Assembly (NCBI GenBank): GCA_016872055.1
Contig: VHBH01000002.1
Coordinates: 62,001 to 126,000, forward strand
DNA: 64,000 bases
Origin: Nitrososphaerota archaeon
Lineage (GTDB): Archaea > Thermoproteota > Nitrososphaeria > Nitrososphaerales > Nitrosopumilaceae
Reading direction: 5' to 3'
How positions within the stretch are numbered: position 1 is the stretch's first letter; each line of letters begins with the position of its first letter. Under the pieces are notes generated by a model, which saw nothing but the letters and a program-made list of their open reading frames with translations, made no database searches and was not told the origin of the DNA. A program made the position numbers and the translations under genes. This document shows, piece after piece, positions 9,184 through 16,608 of this stretch.

Positions 9184-9861
9184 ATGAAAAAAAGAATCGT
9201 CCTAAAATTATCCGGCAGAATCTTTGGCATGGACAATAACGAAAAGCTACTCAAGGATTACGCAACGTTTCTAGTAAAAATGAGCAAAGTTTGTCAACCC
9301 ATAGTAATTGCTGGTGGAGGTAAAATTGCGCGACATTACATTTTACATGCAAGATCTTCTGGCGCAGACGAATCCACACTGGACGAGCTGGGAATTGAGG
9401 TATCAAGGCTAAACGCTAAACTGCTCATCTATGCCCTTGGTGGCAAGGCATACCCACATCCACCAACAACACTTGCGGAAACAAGACATGCAGTTGATTC
9501 AGGCTTAATTGTTGTGGCAGGCGGTCTTCATCCAGGACAAAGCACAAATGGAACTGCCGCCCTAATAGCAGAAAAAATCCAAGCATCAGAGTTTCTCAAC
9601 GCAACAGATGTTGACGGAATTTACGATTCCGATCCAAACAAAAACCCCAAGGCAAAAAAATTCAAAAAAATTGAGCTGAAATCCCTTCGTAGTCTTTTAG
9701 TAAAGGAGGACTCCATTGCAGGTGGTTATGACCTAATGGATATTGTCGCCCTCAAGGTAATAGAGCGCTCTAAAATCAAGACGCGCGTAATCAAAGCCGA
9801 AATTCCAACTATAGAAAAGGCAATCCGTGGCCAAGCAGTCGGCACAGAAATCGCACTATAG
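9184..9861 (+). CDS. pyrH: Archaeal-type UMP kinase PyrH
   Basis: About 225 residues, amino acid kinase fold. It phosphorylates UMP to UDP in pyrimidine synthesis. The N-terminal [13 protein letters not shown] carries the phosphate-binding Lys, [12 protein letters not shown] follows, and the nucleotide-binding C-terminal part shows [16 protein letters not shown] chose the ATG at 9184, four bases after the previous stop; a frame from 9148 would overlap it needlessly. It is third in the tmk-HD-pyrH run. Its stop overlaps by 6 bases the stop of the convergent gene on the minus strand. Confidence 0.92.
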   Translation: MKKRIVLKLSGRIFGMDNNEKLLKDYATFLVKMSKVCQPIVIAGGGKIARHYILHARSSGADESTLDELGIEVSRLNAKLLIYALGGKAYPHPPTTLAETRHAVDSGLIVVAGGLHPGQSTNGTAALIAEKIQASEFLNATDVDGIYDSDPNKNPKAKKFKKIELKSLRSLLVKEDSIAGGYDLMDIVALKVIERSKIKTRVIKAEIPTIEKAIRGQAVGTEIAL

Positions 9862-10245
9862 TTCTTTTTGGACTGCGTTATACCTCTCTGTCCAAATCTC
9901 AACAGTACTTCCTGAATATTCCTCAATTCCATATTCTCGCGCCTTTTTGAAAATATTCAATGCCTCTTCTTTTTGTAATGGCTTTGACTGAGCCTTTGTG
10001 TATCCGTCTTCATCAACTAGAATTGTGACATATCCGTCGGAAGTCTGTATTATCGCAGTATAGTTCTGTTCGCCCACAGGCACAAAGACTCCATCCTGTT
10101 TCTTTGTGGTGAGTGTAAGCATCGCAAATCCTCCCAAATTAAAGAGGATCATCTGGGATTTGCTAGCGCGCTCTTTTCCAATTCTTACTGCTTGGAAATA
10201 CTGCATTGTGTATTGGTACAGCATTGAGAATTTAATTGCTAACAT
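9856..10245 (-). CDS. Conserved-looking small soluble protein, unknown function
   Basis: Up to 129 residues from an ATG at 10245; internal methionines at residues 8 and 14 are alternative starts. The body is beta-rich ([34 protein letters not shown]) followed by a helix ([19 protein letters not shown]). No signal peptide is convincing, though the N-terminal 45 residues contain a mildly hydrophobic patch. I do not recognise the family. It diverges from the membrane-anchored LEA-like gene at 10276 with only 30 bases between starts. Confidence 0.7.
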   Translation of the reverse strand: MLAIKFSMLYQYTMQYFQAVRIGKERASKSQMILFNLGGFAMLTLTTKKQDGVFVPVGEQNYTAIIQTSDGYVTILVDEDGYTKAQSKPLQKEEALNIFKKAREYGIEEYSGSTVEIWTERYNAVQKEL

Positions 10246-10275
10246 TTATGACAGGATTTTCTTCAAATCAAATCG

Positions 10276-10821
10276 TTGAATTCAAAAGTTTTGCTTGGAA
10301 TAATTGTTGGTGTTCTGGCAGGCGCACTAGGAATAGTTGCATTTTCCGGCTCGCAAATTTTCAATGATGTCACAAAGGGAGGCCTAGGAACACTATCTCC
10401 AGACCCGATCACCGTTCAGCCAATCCAGGTTGAGCTCGCCAAGCTAGAGGTATTGTCGGTCACAGAAGAAGAGGCACAGATCGAAGTCGACTTTATAATA
10501 ACAAATCCGAACTTCAAGTCCGTCATGCTCCAGGTAATCAAGTTTGATCTGTATGCTGGAGACAAGCGAGTAACAATTGCACAAATTGGAGATAGGCCGG
10601 AAGGCGCAATACTCGGCTCTAATTATTACACAATCCTTAATACAGCACCACAGATAATCGGAGAGACAATCATAATCAAGAACACAGGAAACGACCCTGA
10701 ATTCTGGTCTGCACTGCAAAACAACTCTGTGTCATGGAAAATAATTGGCGAGGCCAACTTTAACCTAAGCTCAATGACTTCGGGACACGAAAACGTTATT
10801 CCATTTGAGTTTGTTCCATAG
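10276..10821 (+). CDS. Membrane-anchored LEA2/WHy-like protein
   Basis: 181 residues from a TTG start. The N-terminal hydrophobic anchor (about 4-24, LLGIIVGVLAGALGIVAFSG) is followed by a proline-rich link. A beta-sandwich follows whose central text VEVDFIITNPN-like (here IEVDFIITNPNFKSVMLQVI) matches the water-stress/hypersensitive-response domain of LEA14 proteins. These probably act outside the membrane; the function is not established in archaea. The assignment rests on the xxFxxTNPN pattern and the length. Confidence 0.65.
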   Translation: MNSKVLLGIIVGVLAGALGIVAFSGSQIFNDVTKGGLGTLSPDPITVQPIQVELAKLEVLSVTEEEAQIEVDFIITNPNFKSVMLQVIKFDLYAGDKRVTIAQIGDRPEGAILGSNYYTILNTAPQIIGETIIIKNTGNDPEFWSALQNNSVSWKIIGEANFNLSSMTSGHENVIPFEFVP

Positions 10822-11025
10822 GATATTTTACTTTAGAAGAACATACCTTTAGTATGACTATGCAACAATCAAGCTAATCTAAGATCGTATTCTGTAAATA
10901 ATCCAGCACACGCTCCGGAATTTCTACTAAATTTGGCAAAAACCTTGACCGGTAAAAGGCAACACTCCAAAGCTAAGCCAAAAGATTTCCCAACCTGAAA
11001 AAATAATCATCCAACAAAAGGGAGA
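10822..11025. other. Non-coding stretch, nothing recognised
   Basis: Between the LEA-like gene and the small ORF at 11026 I see no open frame longer than about 25 codons, no hairpin with long arms and no tRNA-like fold. A T-rich run near 10826-10835 may end transcription of the upstream gene. Confidence 0.5.
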
Positions 11026-11145
11026 ATGCATGGAAGCCAAATAACAAAAACTGCTCCTGCGAGAAATGATAAACTCTTCAGCCAGGAGCTTGACGAGCTC
11101 GACTCTACCATTGCAGAACTAAAGGGAAGGCAAATAGTATCATAA
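11026..11145 (+). CDS. Possible 39-residue charged protein
   Basis: ATG-initiated frame preceded by AAGGGAGA, a plausible ribosome-binding site five bases upstream. The product is 39 residues with a polar helix (FSQELDELDSTIAELKG) that would form a short coiled coil. Nothing else is recognisable. Its stop codon lies in the left half of an inverted repeat (11138-11163), which could mean the frame is fortuitous. Moderate support only. Confidence 0.4.
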   Translation: MHGSQITKTAPARNDKLFSQELDELDSTIAELKGRQIVS

Positions 11146-11194
11146 AATTCAAAAATTATGATATTTTGCCTTTATGAAAAAATTTTTGGCAAAA
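11138..11194. promoter_or_regulatory. Two nested inverted repeats before a TATA box
   Basis: TATCATAA at 11138-11145 is mirrored by TTATGATA at 11156-11163, and TTTTGCC at 11164-11170 by GGCAAAA at 11188-11194. The second pair ends directly at the TATA sequence TTATATAAG (11195-11203) of the 36-residue gene starting at 11227. This is a likely operator/promoter region. The half-site TTATGATA also builds the 23-base palindrome upstream of amt. Confidence 0.45.
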
Positions 11195-11226
11195 TTATAT
11201 AAGATTTGAGCTCAGATTCCAAGCAA

Positions 11227-11337
11227 ATGGCAGAAGCAAGTCTAGCAGCATTTGGCTCAGTAGTAGGCGTCTTTATTGCTCTAGCAGTTGTGTTATTCGC
11301 ACTGCGCGGCAAGGGACACAAAGAGTCACTAGAATAA
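11227..11337 (+). CDS. 36-residue single-span membrane protein
   Basis: Small protein with one transmembrane helix (AAFGSVVGVFIALAVVLFAL, residues 7-26) and a short basic/acidic tail (RGKGHKESLE). Support: a strong TATA box TTATATAA centred about 28 bases before the ATG, a clean start, and a run of seven T (11350-11356) just after the stop. Small single-span proteins of this kind often join larger membrane complexes, but no partner is evident here. Function unknown. Confidence 0.65.
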   Translation: MAEASLAAFGSVVGVFIALAVVLFALRGKGHKESLE

Positions 11338-11349
11338 GATCAATAGATC

Positions 11350-11356
11350 TTTTTTT
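11350..11356 (+). terminator. Poly-T terminator after the 36-residue gene
   Basis: Seven consecutive T residues 13 bases after the stop codon, the usual archaeal intrinsic termination signal. It abuts the end of the convergent Cas4-like gene. Confidence 0.4.
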
Positions 11357-12002
11357 ACTTATTTTTAGAACCGAACAATTCAGAAATTGTTATCTGTTTT
11401 CCTTCACGCTTTTTGATGTAACAGCGCTCATAATATTGGCAGCTTGAACATTCTGTAGACGGCTCCAGAATTGGAACTTTTTTGTCAGAAATCAAATTAG
11501 AAAAGACACGGACTCGTCGAATCACTTCTTCAAACATTTTCTTTTCTCGATACAATGCAAACGAGGTCTCCATCCCATCACCAGTCATGTATACAATGAC
11601 GCCTTCAATTTTATCAAAAATCCACATGCAACCATTCAAATACAAAACATCAGATGCGCTTGGGTTTTCCGGTGACTCTTTTACTGTCTTGAATATTATG
11701 ACAATGTCATCTACTATCATATCTGCTTGTCCTTTGAGCCTAATCTCATCTATAGCAAATTCACCAAGCTTGGCGCCATAGGGAAGCTTGCGAATCAATC
11801 CTCCTAGAACTCGGTCAAACTCCTTTCCAAGTGTCTTCATTGCATCAAATCTATCAAAATAAGATCTTCTCATGCAGCGTGTAACTTCGTGTAAAAATAT
11901 CTCGTTTTTATTGGCAGGTTCTGAGATTTGCTGTATTGATTCTTTTGCTATTACATCAAGTGCTGAATTGATAGTCTGCTTGTAGTCTTTATCACCCATC
12001 AT
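11355..12002 (-). CDS. Cas4-like Fe-S PD-(D/E)XK family protein, altered active site
   Basis: 215 residues. The layout matches Cas4/RecB-type Fe-S nucleases. One cysteine lies near the N-terminus (EVTRCMRRSYFDRF) and three near the C-terminus (CSSCQYYERCYIKK) to bind a 4Fe-4S cluster. A nuclease core between them has the metal-binding Asp in LKGQADMIVDD. The expected E-x-K, however, reads I-F-K (VIIFKTVK), so the catalytic acid appears to be lost or moved. No CRISPR array or other cas gene is nearby. It may bind DNA or act in repair. Followed by a small membrane protein gene on the same strand upstream. Confidence 0.75.
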   Translation of the reverse strand: MMGDKDYKQTINSALDVIAKESIQQISEPANKNEIFLHEVTRCMRRSYFDRFDAMKTLGKEFDRVLGGLIRKLPYGAKLGEFAIDEIRLKGQADMIVDDIVIIFKTVKESPENPSASDVLYLNGCMWIFDKIEGVIVYMTGDGMETSFALYREKKMFEEVIRRVRVFSNLISDKKVPILEPSTECSSCQYYERCYIKKREGKQITISELFGSKNK

Positions 12003-12013
12003 GGTATTATCAC

Positions 12014-12274
12014 CTAACTTAGAATCCCAGTGAGTTTTTTGGATATTCTATCAGAGAATGCTAATGTAAAAAAATGCAGGCCAAACCCAACTATTGCCCC
12101 TATTGCCAAATTTCCAGTACCAAAATAAATTCCCAAAAATACCGCCAAAGCCGGAATTGTCAAAGCCAGTGCCAAAAATGTACTGACCCAAACTGTATTG
12201 ACTTGGGTTTCAATGCTAATGTCTTGCTTTTTTTTGTTCAGTCGAATCAATGGTAGGCTTGGCTCCTCTTTCAA
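12014..12274 (-). CDS. Small two-helix membrane protein
   Basis: 86 residues from a TTG start. A charged N-terminus (about 1-25) is followed by two hydrophobic helices (about 28-50, WVSTFLALALTIPALAVFLG; and 54-72, NLAIGAIVGFGLHFFTLAF). It ends in a short basic tail. It lies between atpC and the Cas4-like gene on the same strand, with gaps of 19 and 11 bases, so it probably belongs to the atpC transcript. Family not recognised; it could be an assembly or accessory factor, but that is conjecture from position. Confidence 0.65.
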   Translation of the reverse strand: MKEEPSLPLIRLNKKKQDISIETQVNTVWVSTFLALALTIPALAVFLGIYFGTGNLAIGAIVGFGLHFFTLAFSDRISKKLTGILS

Positions 12275-12293
12275 TATATGTCTTGAAAAAAGA

Positions 12294-13343
12294 CTATTTT
12301 TCCTGCTCTGTTATGAGGCGGGCCATTATTGTCTGGGCGTCTATTTTCTGCTCCACGGCAAATGCAATTGCAGCAATATTTCTAACCTCATATGCAGTCA
12401 ACTTTGTAATTCCGACAATTGTTGAAAACTTGAACATCTTTGTAAAAGATCGGTTCACTGCACGAAATATGGCCATCTCAAAGTTGTGCTCAAGTTCAGA
12501 CACTACATCCAGTTCGTTTTCGGTTTGGGGAATCAGGTTCCGGTATCTACTAGCTGCAAGCTCGTCCATTACTCCCCTGACAGAATCTGCTGAAATCATT
12601 TTTCCAATTAGATCTCTTGGCACAGATGATGTGTGTGTTACAATCAGGTCCTTGATTTGTTCTTCATCAATGTTCCAGAACTTGCCTCGAAGTATGCTCA
12701 TGACATTGTAAAAGTCAATATCCATCCCGACTAACTTTATGAGATCCTTATCTTTCGAGTTCTTAATTGCCTTGCCTAATTGTTTGTACAAAATCTTATC
12801 CAAGAACACATCAAACACCTGAATGTTCTTTTTGTCATTGTAAATTGCAACTGCCCTCGCAGTCTCCTCGCCAAACTCGATCGTTGCAAGGCTTGCTACT
12901 GCTTCTTCGAGGTCTTTGGCAACTAGGGACTTTACCACCACATCCCTTTGCTTGATCAGCTCTTCTGCATGCAAGTTCAGGTATGGCTCTATTTCCTCTT
13001 GGGTCTTACCTAACGCCTTTCCCTTGAGAATCATCTTGAGGTTGGAAATTATGAATTTCAAGTAGTATACATCTAAAATGTCCGAGTCGCCGGCAGTCTT
13101 GGCAATCGAATAATGAATGTCTGCCAGCTTGCTTCTGAGGGCAGACTCTATTTTTGCTGCTGTGTATGACTTTGTTACCTTGGATACAGAGTCTGCATAT
13201 TTTGTGTTCTTTATTCTAGTGATCAGCTCATCCAGATCTCTGGATTCTGCCAGAGTCTGCAGTTCTGCCTTTGATAGTAGCTTGCCTCTCTGGCTAAATG
13301 ACTTTACTGTGGCATAAACTCGTTTAGACTTACTAAAGCCCAT
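12294..13343 (-). CDS. atpC: A-type ATP synthase subunit C
   Basis: 349 residues, the V-type d/AC39-like subunit that links the central stalk to the membrane rotor. The N-terminal YATVKSFSQRGKLLSKAEL and the repeated helical three-part pattern (DILDVYYLKFIISNLKMILK; MDIDFYNVMSILRGKFWNI; ELEHNFEMAIFRAVNRSF) are characteristic. It is encoded away from the main atp cluster, on the opposite strand and about 5.5 kb from atpE. It is followed downstream by two co-oriented small genes. Confidence 0.9.
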   Translation of the reverse strand: MGFSKSKRVYATVKSFSQRGKLLSKAELQTLAESRDLDELITRIKNTKYADSVSKVTKSYTAAKIESALRSKLADIHYSIAKTAGDSDILDVYYLKFIISNLKMILKGKALGKTQEEIEPYLNLHAEELIKQRDVVVKSLVAKDLEEAVASLATIEFGEETARAVAIYNDKKNIQVFDVFLDKILYKQLGKAIKNSKDKDLIKLVGMDIDFYNVMSILRGKFWNIDEEQIKDLIVTHTSSVPRDLIGKMISADSVRGVMDELAASRYRNLIPQTENELDVVSELEHNFEMAIFRAVNRSFTKMFKFSTIVGITKLTAYEVRNIAAIAFAVEQKIDAQTIMARLITEQEK

Positions 13344-13406
13344 ATTTTTGCCCCCTGTGTAATGGATTTTAATGTTTGGAGCTGTTTTTTTGTAATTTTT
13401 TACCGA

Positions 13407-14069
13407 TCAGTGAATTTCTTTGAGGAATGATAGTGTTTTTTCCTTTTGCTGCTTTGGCATGTTCATAAATGACTCTAGGAACTCTTTTTGGATCAAAATT
13501 ACCTCATCAGAGACTGCCATGAATCGTACTTTCTCAAAGGGAAACAAATCCGAGAACTTGCCGTCACAAAATGCCTTGACATAGCTTCTAAACAAGGAAT
13601 AGACAAATCTTGGTGCAAATTTTGCCAGTATCTGGATTTCATCGCTGAACTCTCCATCTATTTTGGACTGGACAAAAAATTTCTCTAGGATCTTCTCACG
13701 ACCTATTATCTCATCAAGTGAAATTGCTATTAACATTCCTCGTTGCGTAAGTCGGTAAAATGGAATTCCTTTTTCCTGCAATGCCTTTGGGCCGCGCCTC
13801 AGTGGCAATCGCCCAACCTCTTCCACTATGTTTAGCGGAATCAGAATTTCATCAAGGTCGCGAAATATGCCGGAATAGATGTTCTTCCAAACTGTATTGT
13901 TTTCTTTTGCAATTCTTTGGGCTATGGCAGTTCGCGTCATTTGAGCCGGATTGTTTTCTATTGCCAATATGGCTATGATTGCTCGCTGTCTTGTTGCCTC
14001 GCCAGTAAGTTCTCCTTTTTTTGTCTTGAATGTCTCAAATATCCCTAGTTTTGGTTCCATCTTAGCCAT
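13407..14069 (-). CDS. Winged-helix-like DNA-binding protein, candidate regulator
   Basis: 220 residues. The N-terminal part (about 20-115) looks like a winged helix: TRQRAIIAILAIENNPAQMT, TRTAIAQRIAKENNTVWKNI (recognition helix) and a basic wing LPLRRGPKAL. It then reads FYRLTQRGMLIA, as in archaeal wHTH proteins. The C-terminal half is helical. The ATG at 14069 has an alternative at 14060. It diverges from amt, and a 23-base perfect palindrome lies 22 bases before its start. This suggests autoregulation and possibly control of ammonium uptake (inference). Confidence 0.65.
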   Translation of the reverse strand: MAKMEPKLGIFETFKTKKGELTGEATRQRAIIAILAIENNPAQMTRTAIAQRIAKENNTVWKNIYSGIFRDLDEILIPLNIVEEVGRLPLRRGPKALQEKGIPFYRLTQRGMLIAISLDEIIGREKILEKFFVQSKIDGEFSDEIQILAKFAPRFVYSLFRSYVKAFCDGKFSDLFPFEKVRFMAVSDEVILIQKEFLESFMNMPKQQKEKTLSFLKEIH

Positions 14070-14090
14070 ACTTTATAACATAATCCTTTG

Positions 14091-14113
14091 ATTTTATGAT
14101 ATTATCATAAAAT
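14091..14113. promoter_or_regulatory. 23-base perfect palindrome between wHTH gene and amt
   Basis: ATTTTATGATA-T-TATCATAAAAT, fully self-complementary around the central T. It lies 49 bases upstream of the amt TATA box and where the TATA box of the divergent winged-helix gene should be (about 26 bases before its start). Best read as an operator. Confidence 0.6.
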
Positions 14114-14161
14114 TAATCTATTTAACAATTTACATTTTTTGAGCCTAAAACTTCTCTACGC

Positions 14162-14169
14162 TTAAATAA
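14162..14169 (+). promoter_or_regulatory. TATA box of amt
   Basis: TTAAATAA centred 25-26 bases before the amt ATG, giving a leaderless transcript. Confidence 0.6.
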
Positions 14170-14190
14170 TTTTCACCTTTCAAACCACCA

Positions 14191-15762
14191 ATGAAGAACA
14201 GGAATCACAAGTATGCTCTATTACTTGTGATAGCAGTTGCCGCAACTTCGACAGGCGTACTGTCGACAGCTTATGCACAACAGATCGATGATGGCATGGA
14301 TGGCTATCTAGTCAGAGGTACCGGTATTGATACTGGTAACCCAGCAGAGTGCTGGTATGAAACAGAACCAGGCTCTGGAACATTTGCCCCATGCATGATC
14401 GACAACGGCGACACCGCTTGGATACTAACTGCAACATCATTGGTCTTATTCATGACCCCAGGTGTTGCATTCTTCTACGGCGGTCTGGCAAGATCAAAGA
14501 ACATGGTAAACGTACTAGGCATGACACTAGTTGTAATGGGTCTAATCTCAGTACAATGGGTGTTGTGGGGATACTCTCTAGCGTTTGGTCCAGTGAACCA
14601 AGATTCAAACCTATACATGGGTTCACTAGATTATGTTGGATTCAACAAAGTATCTCACGTTGCACCTCTGGGTTCACCAGCAGCGTGTACTGACCAAGTT
14701 TACTATACTCTGAGGTCGCCATATGTTGTAAGCTCGGATGTAAAATGTAGCGCAATTTGGCCTGGAACAATTCCGCACCAACTCTTTGCAATATTCCAAG
14801 CAACTTTCGCAATCATCACTCCAGCACTAGTCATAGGCGGTATTATTGACAGAATCAAGTTCAGCGCATTCGTTGTCTTTATCCTGCTATGGGCAACCTT
14901 TGTCTATGATCCAGTAGCACACTGGGTTTGGGGCGGAGGTTTCATCTTTGCAGGCAAGCTAGACATGAATCCTGATTTGGCGCCGGCGGTGGCACTTGAC
15001 TATGCAGGTGGTACTGTAGTTCACATTACCTCTGGATTCTCAGCTTTGGCTGGAGCCCTAGTCTTGGGAAGACGACTTGGATATGGCAAGGTTCCAATGG
15101 AACCACACAACATTCCAATGGTTGTCCTAGGAACAGGTATGCTCTGGTTTGGTTGGTTTGGATTCAACGGAGGTTCTGGACTAGCAGCAGACGGAATTGC
15201 AACATCAGCATGGGTTGTAACAAACACCGCAACAGGTATGGCAGCACTAACATGGATGTTAATGGCATGGGCCCACACGGGTAAGCCAAGTGTTGTCGGT
15301 ACAGCATCAGGTGCAGTTGCAGGACTAGTCACTATCACACCGGCAGCCGGTTTTGTTGGACCAATGGCAGCATTGATCATTGGTATTGCAGCAGGAACTG
15401 TTTGTTATGGTTGTGTTTCATTCAAGAACTCTCGCAAATGGGACGATGCACTCGACGTTTGGGGAATACACGGAATGGGTGGTTTCACAGGCGCAGTTTT
15501 GACCGGAACCCTTGCAAGCCCACACATCTGGGATACAGGTTTTGGAATTGGCGCATGGACTGGAACACCAGAAGGCTATGAGCAACAAGCTATCAACATA
15601 ATGGGCGCTCTGATATCGGCAGGCTATGCGTTTGGCGTAACTATTGTCATCCTAAAAGTAATGGATGCAGTATGGCCAGGCGGAATTCGAGTCACTCCAA
15701 AAGAGGAAGAAATCGGATTAGATCTAGCCCAGCACGGCGAAAGAGCATACGTAAACGAGTAA
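14191..15762 (+). CDS. amt: Ammonium transporter Amt
   Basis: 523 residues. A signal peptide (1-29, ending AYAQ) precedes an extended external N-terminus of about 60 residues. An eleven-helix Amt channel follows (ALTATSLVLFMTPGVAFFYGG onward in style; the segment LFMTPGVAFFYGGLARSKN is diagnostic). The signature DYAGGTVVHITSGFSALAGA contains the first pore histidine, and WGIHGMGGFTGAVLTG the second. It moves NH4+/NH3 into the cell, the substrate for ammonia oxidation and assimilation. It has its own leaderless promoter, and a T-rich region follows. Codons look well-adapted, as expected for an abundant protein. Confidence 0.96.
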   Translation: MKNRNHKYALLLVIAVAATSTGVLSTAYAQQIDDGMDGYLVRGTGIDTGNPAECWYETEPGSGTFAPCMIDNGDTAWILTATSLVLFMTPGVAFFYGGLARSKNMVNVLGMTLVVMGLISVQWVLWGYSLAFGPVNQDSNLYMGSLDYVGFNKVSHVAPLGSPAACTDQVYYTLRSPYVVSSDVKCSAIWPGTIPHQLFAIFQATFAIITPALVIGGIIDRIKFSAFVVFILLWATFVYDPVAHWVWGGGFIFAGKLDMNPDLAPAVALDYAGGTVVHITSGFSALAGALVLGRRLGYGKVPMEPHNIPMVVLGTGMLWFGWFGFNGGSGLAADGIATSAWVVTNTATGMAALTWMLMAWAHTGKPSVVGTASGAVAGLVTITPAAGFVGPMAALIIGIAAGTVCYGCVSFKNSRKWDDALDVWGIHGMGGFTGAVLTGTLASPHIWDTGFGIGAWTGTPEGYEQQAINIMGALISAGYAFGVTIVILKVMDAVWPGGIRVTPKEEEIGLDLAQHGERAYVNE

Positions 15763-15833
15763 AAAACTCAAAAACCCTCTCTTTTCCTTTTGTTTTCAAA
15801 ATAGATTTAATGGATATTGGATTTAGCTGAGCT

Positions 15834-16607
15834 GTGTTAATATCGGCTGCAGATCTGGCAAAAGAATTACAAAACCAAAATCTGATTCTAATTGATGCAC
15901 GTTCTTACAAAGAATATTCACAGGGACATATTCCCGGTGCAGTGAATCTGGACCTATTTGCGTATCACTGGTTTGACACAACACCGCAGGGAATGCATAT
16001 TTTCAACGAGCAAACAAAAAAACTTTTTTCGTTTGTTGGTGTAACCCTCTCAAAGAAAATAATATTCTATGATGATGTCTCTGGAATGCTTGCAGCACGT
16101 GGTGTTTGGATGCTGATGTATTTTTCACACCAAAATGTCTTCATGCTTGATGGTGGAATAAAAAAATGGCAAGCAGACGGATTTGAACTAGAAACAAAAA
16201 CAAATGGATTTTCTCCATCAAACTTTGATGGCAAGCCAAATCTGCAAATCATTGCAGACTATGAACATGTAATGCAAAACATTGGCCAGTCTATACTAAT
16301 TGATGCGCGCACCAAAGAAGAATTCACGGGTGATGTTATTCGTGGCGCAAGGCGTGGCCACATTCCTGGAGCAATCAATATTGATTTTTCTGCAAACATC
16401 TCTGAAGATGGCACAATAAAAAATGAAAAACAGCTGGAAGAACTATACAAAATTCCAAAAGATGAGCAAATCATCACGTATTGTCAGGGTGCATATAGAG
16501 CAGCAAATTCATTTTTGGCTCTAAAAAAACTCGGTTTTACGAAAATCAAAGTTTATCTTGGCTCTTGGGGCGAATGGTCAAACAGAACCGAATTGCCAGT
16601 AGAGTAA
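15834..16607 (+). CDS. Two-domain rhodanese (thiosulfate/mercaptopyruvate sulfurtransferase)
   Basis: 257 residues from a GTG. Two rhodanese domains are present: residues 1-125 (LIDARSYKEYSQGHIPGAVN) and 130-257 (LIDARTKEEF, RRGHIPGAINIDFS). Only the second has the catalytic cysteine, C217 in TYCQGAYRAAN. The first has YDDVSGMLAARG in its place, as usual. It transfers sulfane sulfur to acceptors such as cyanide or protein thiols. It is convergent with atpI, whose stop is 2 bases away; no operon partner is visible. Confidence 0.9.
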   Translation: MLISAADLAKELQNQNLILIDARSYKEYSQGHIPGAVNLDLFAYHWFDTTPQGMHIFNEQTKKLFSFVGVTLSKKIIFYDDVSGMLAARGVWMLMYFSHQNVFMLDGGIKKWQADGFELETKTNGFSPSNFDGKPNLQIIADYEHVMQNIGQSILIDARTKEEFTGDVIRGARRGHIPGAINIDFSANISEDGTIKNEKQLEELYKIPKDEQIITYCQGAYRAANSFLALKKLGFTKIKVYLGSWGEWSNRTELPVE

Positions 16608-16608
16608 G

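Noticed and set aside
11146-11226. Shared operator identical to the amt palindrome
   Set aside because: The half-site TTATGATA is shared but the arms are in the opposite order and 10 bases apart, so it is not the same palindrome; only a weak link is claimed.
12074-12711. Several plus-strand frames antisense to atpC and its neighbour
   Set aside because: Shadows of confidently identified minus-strand genes.
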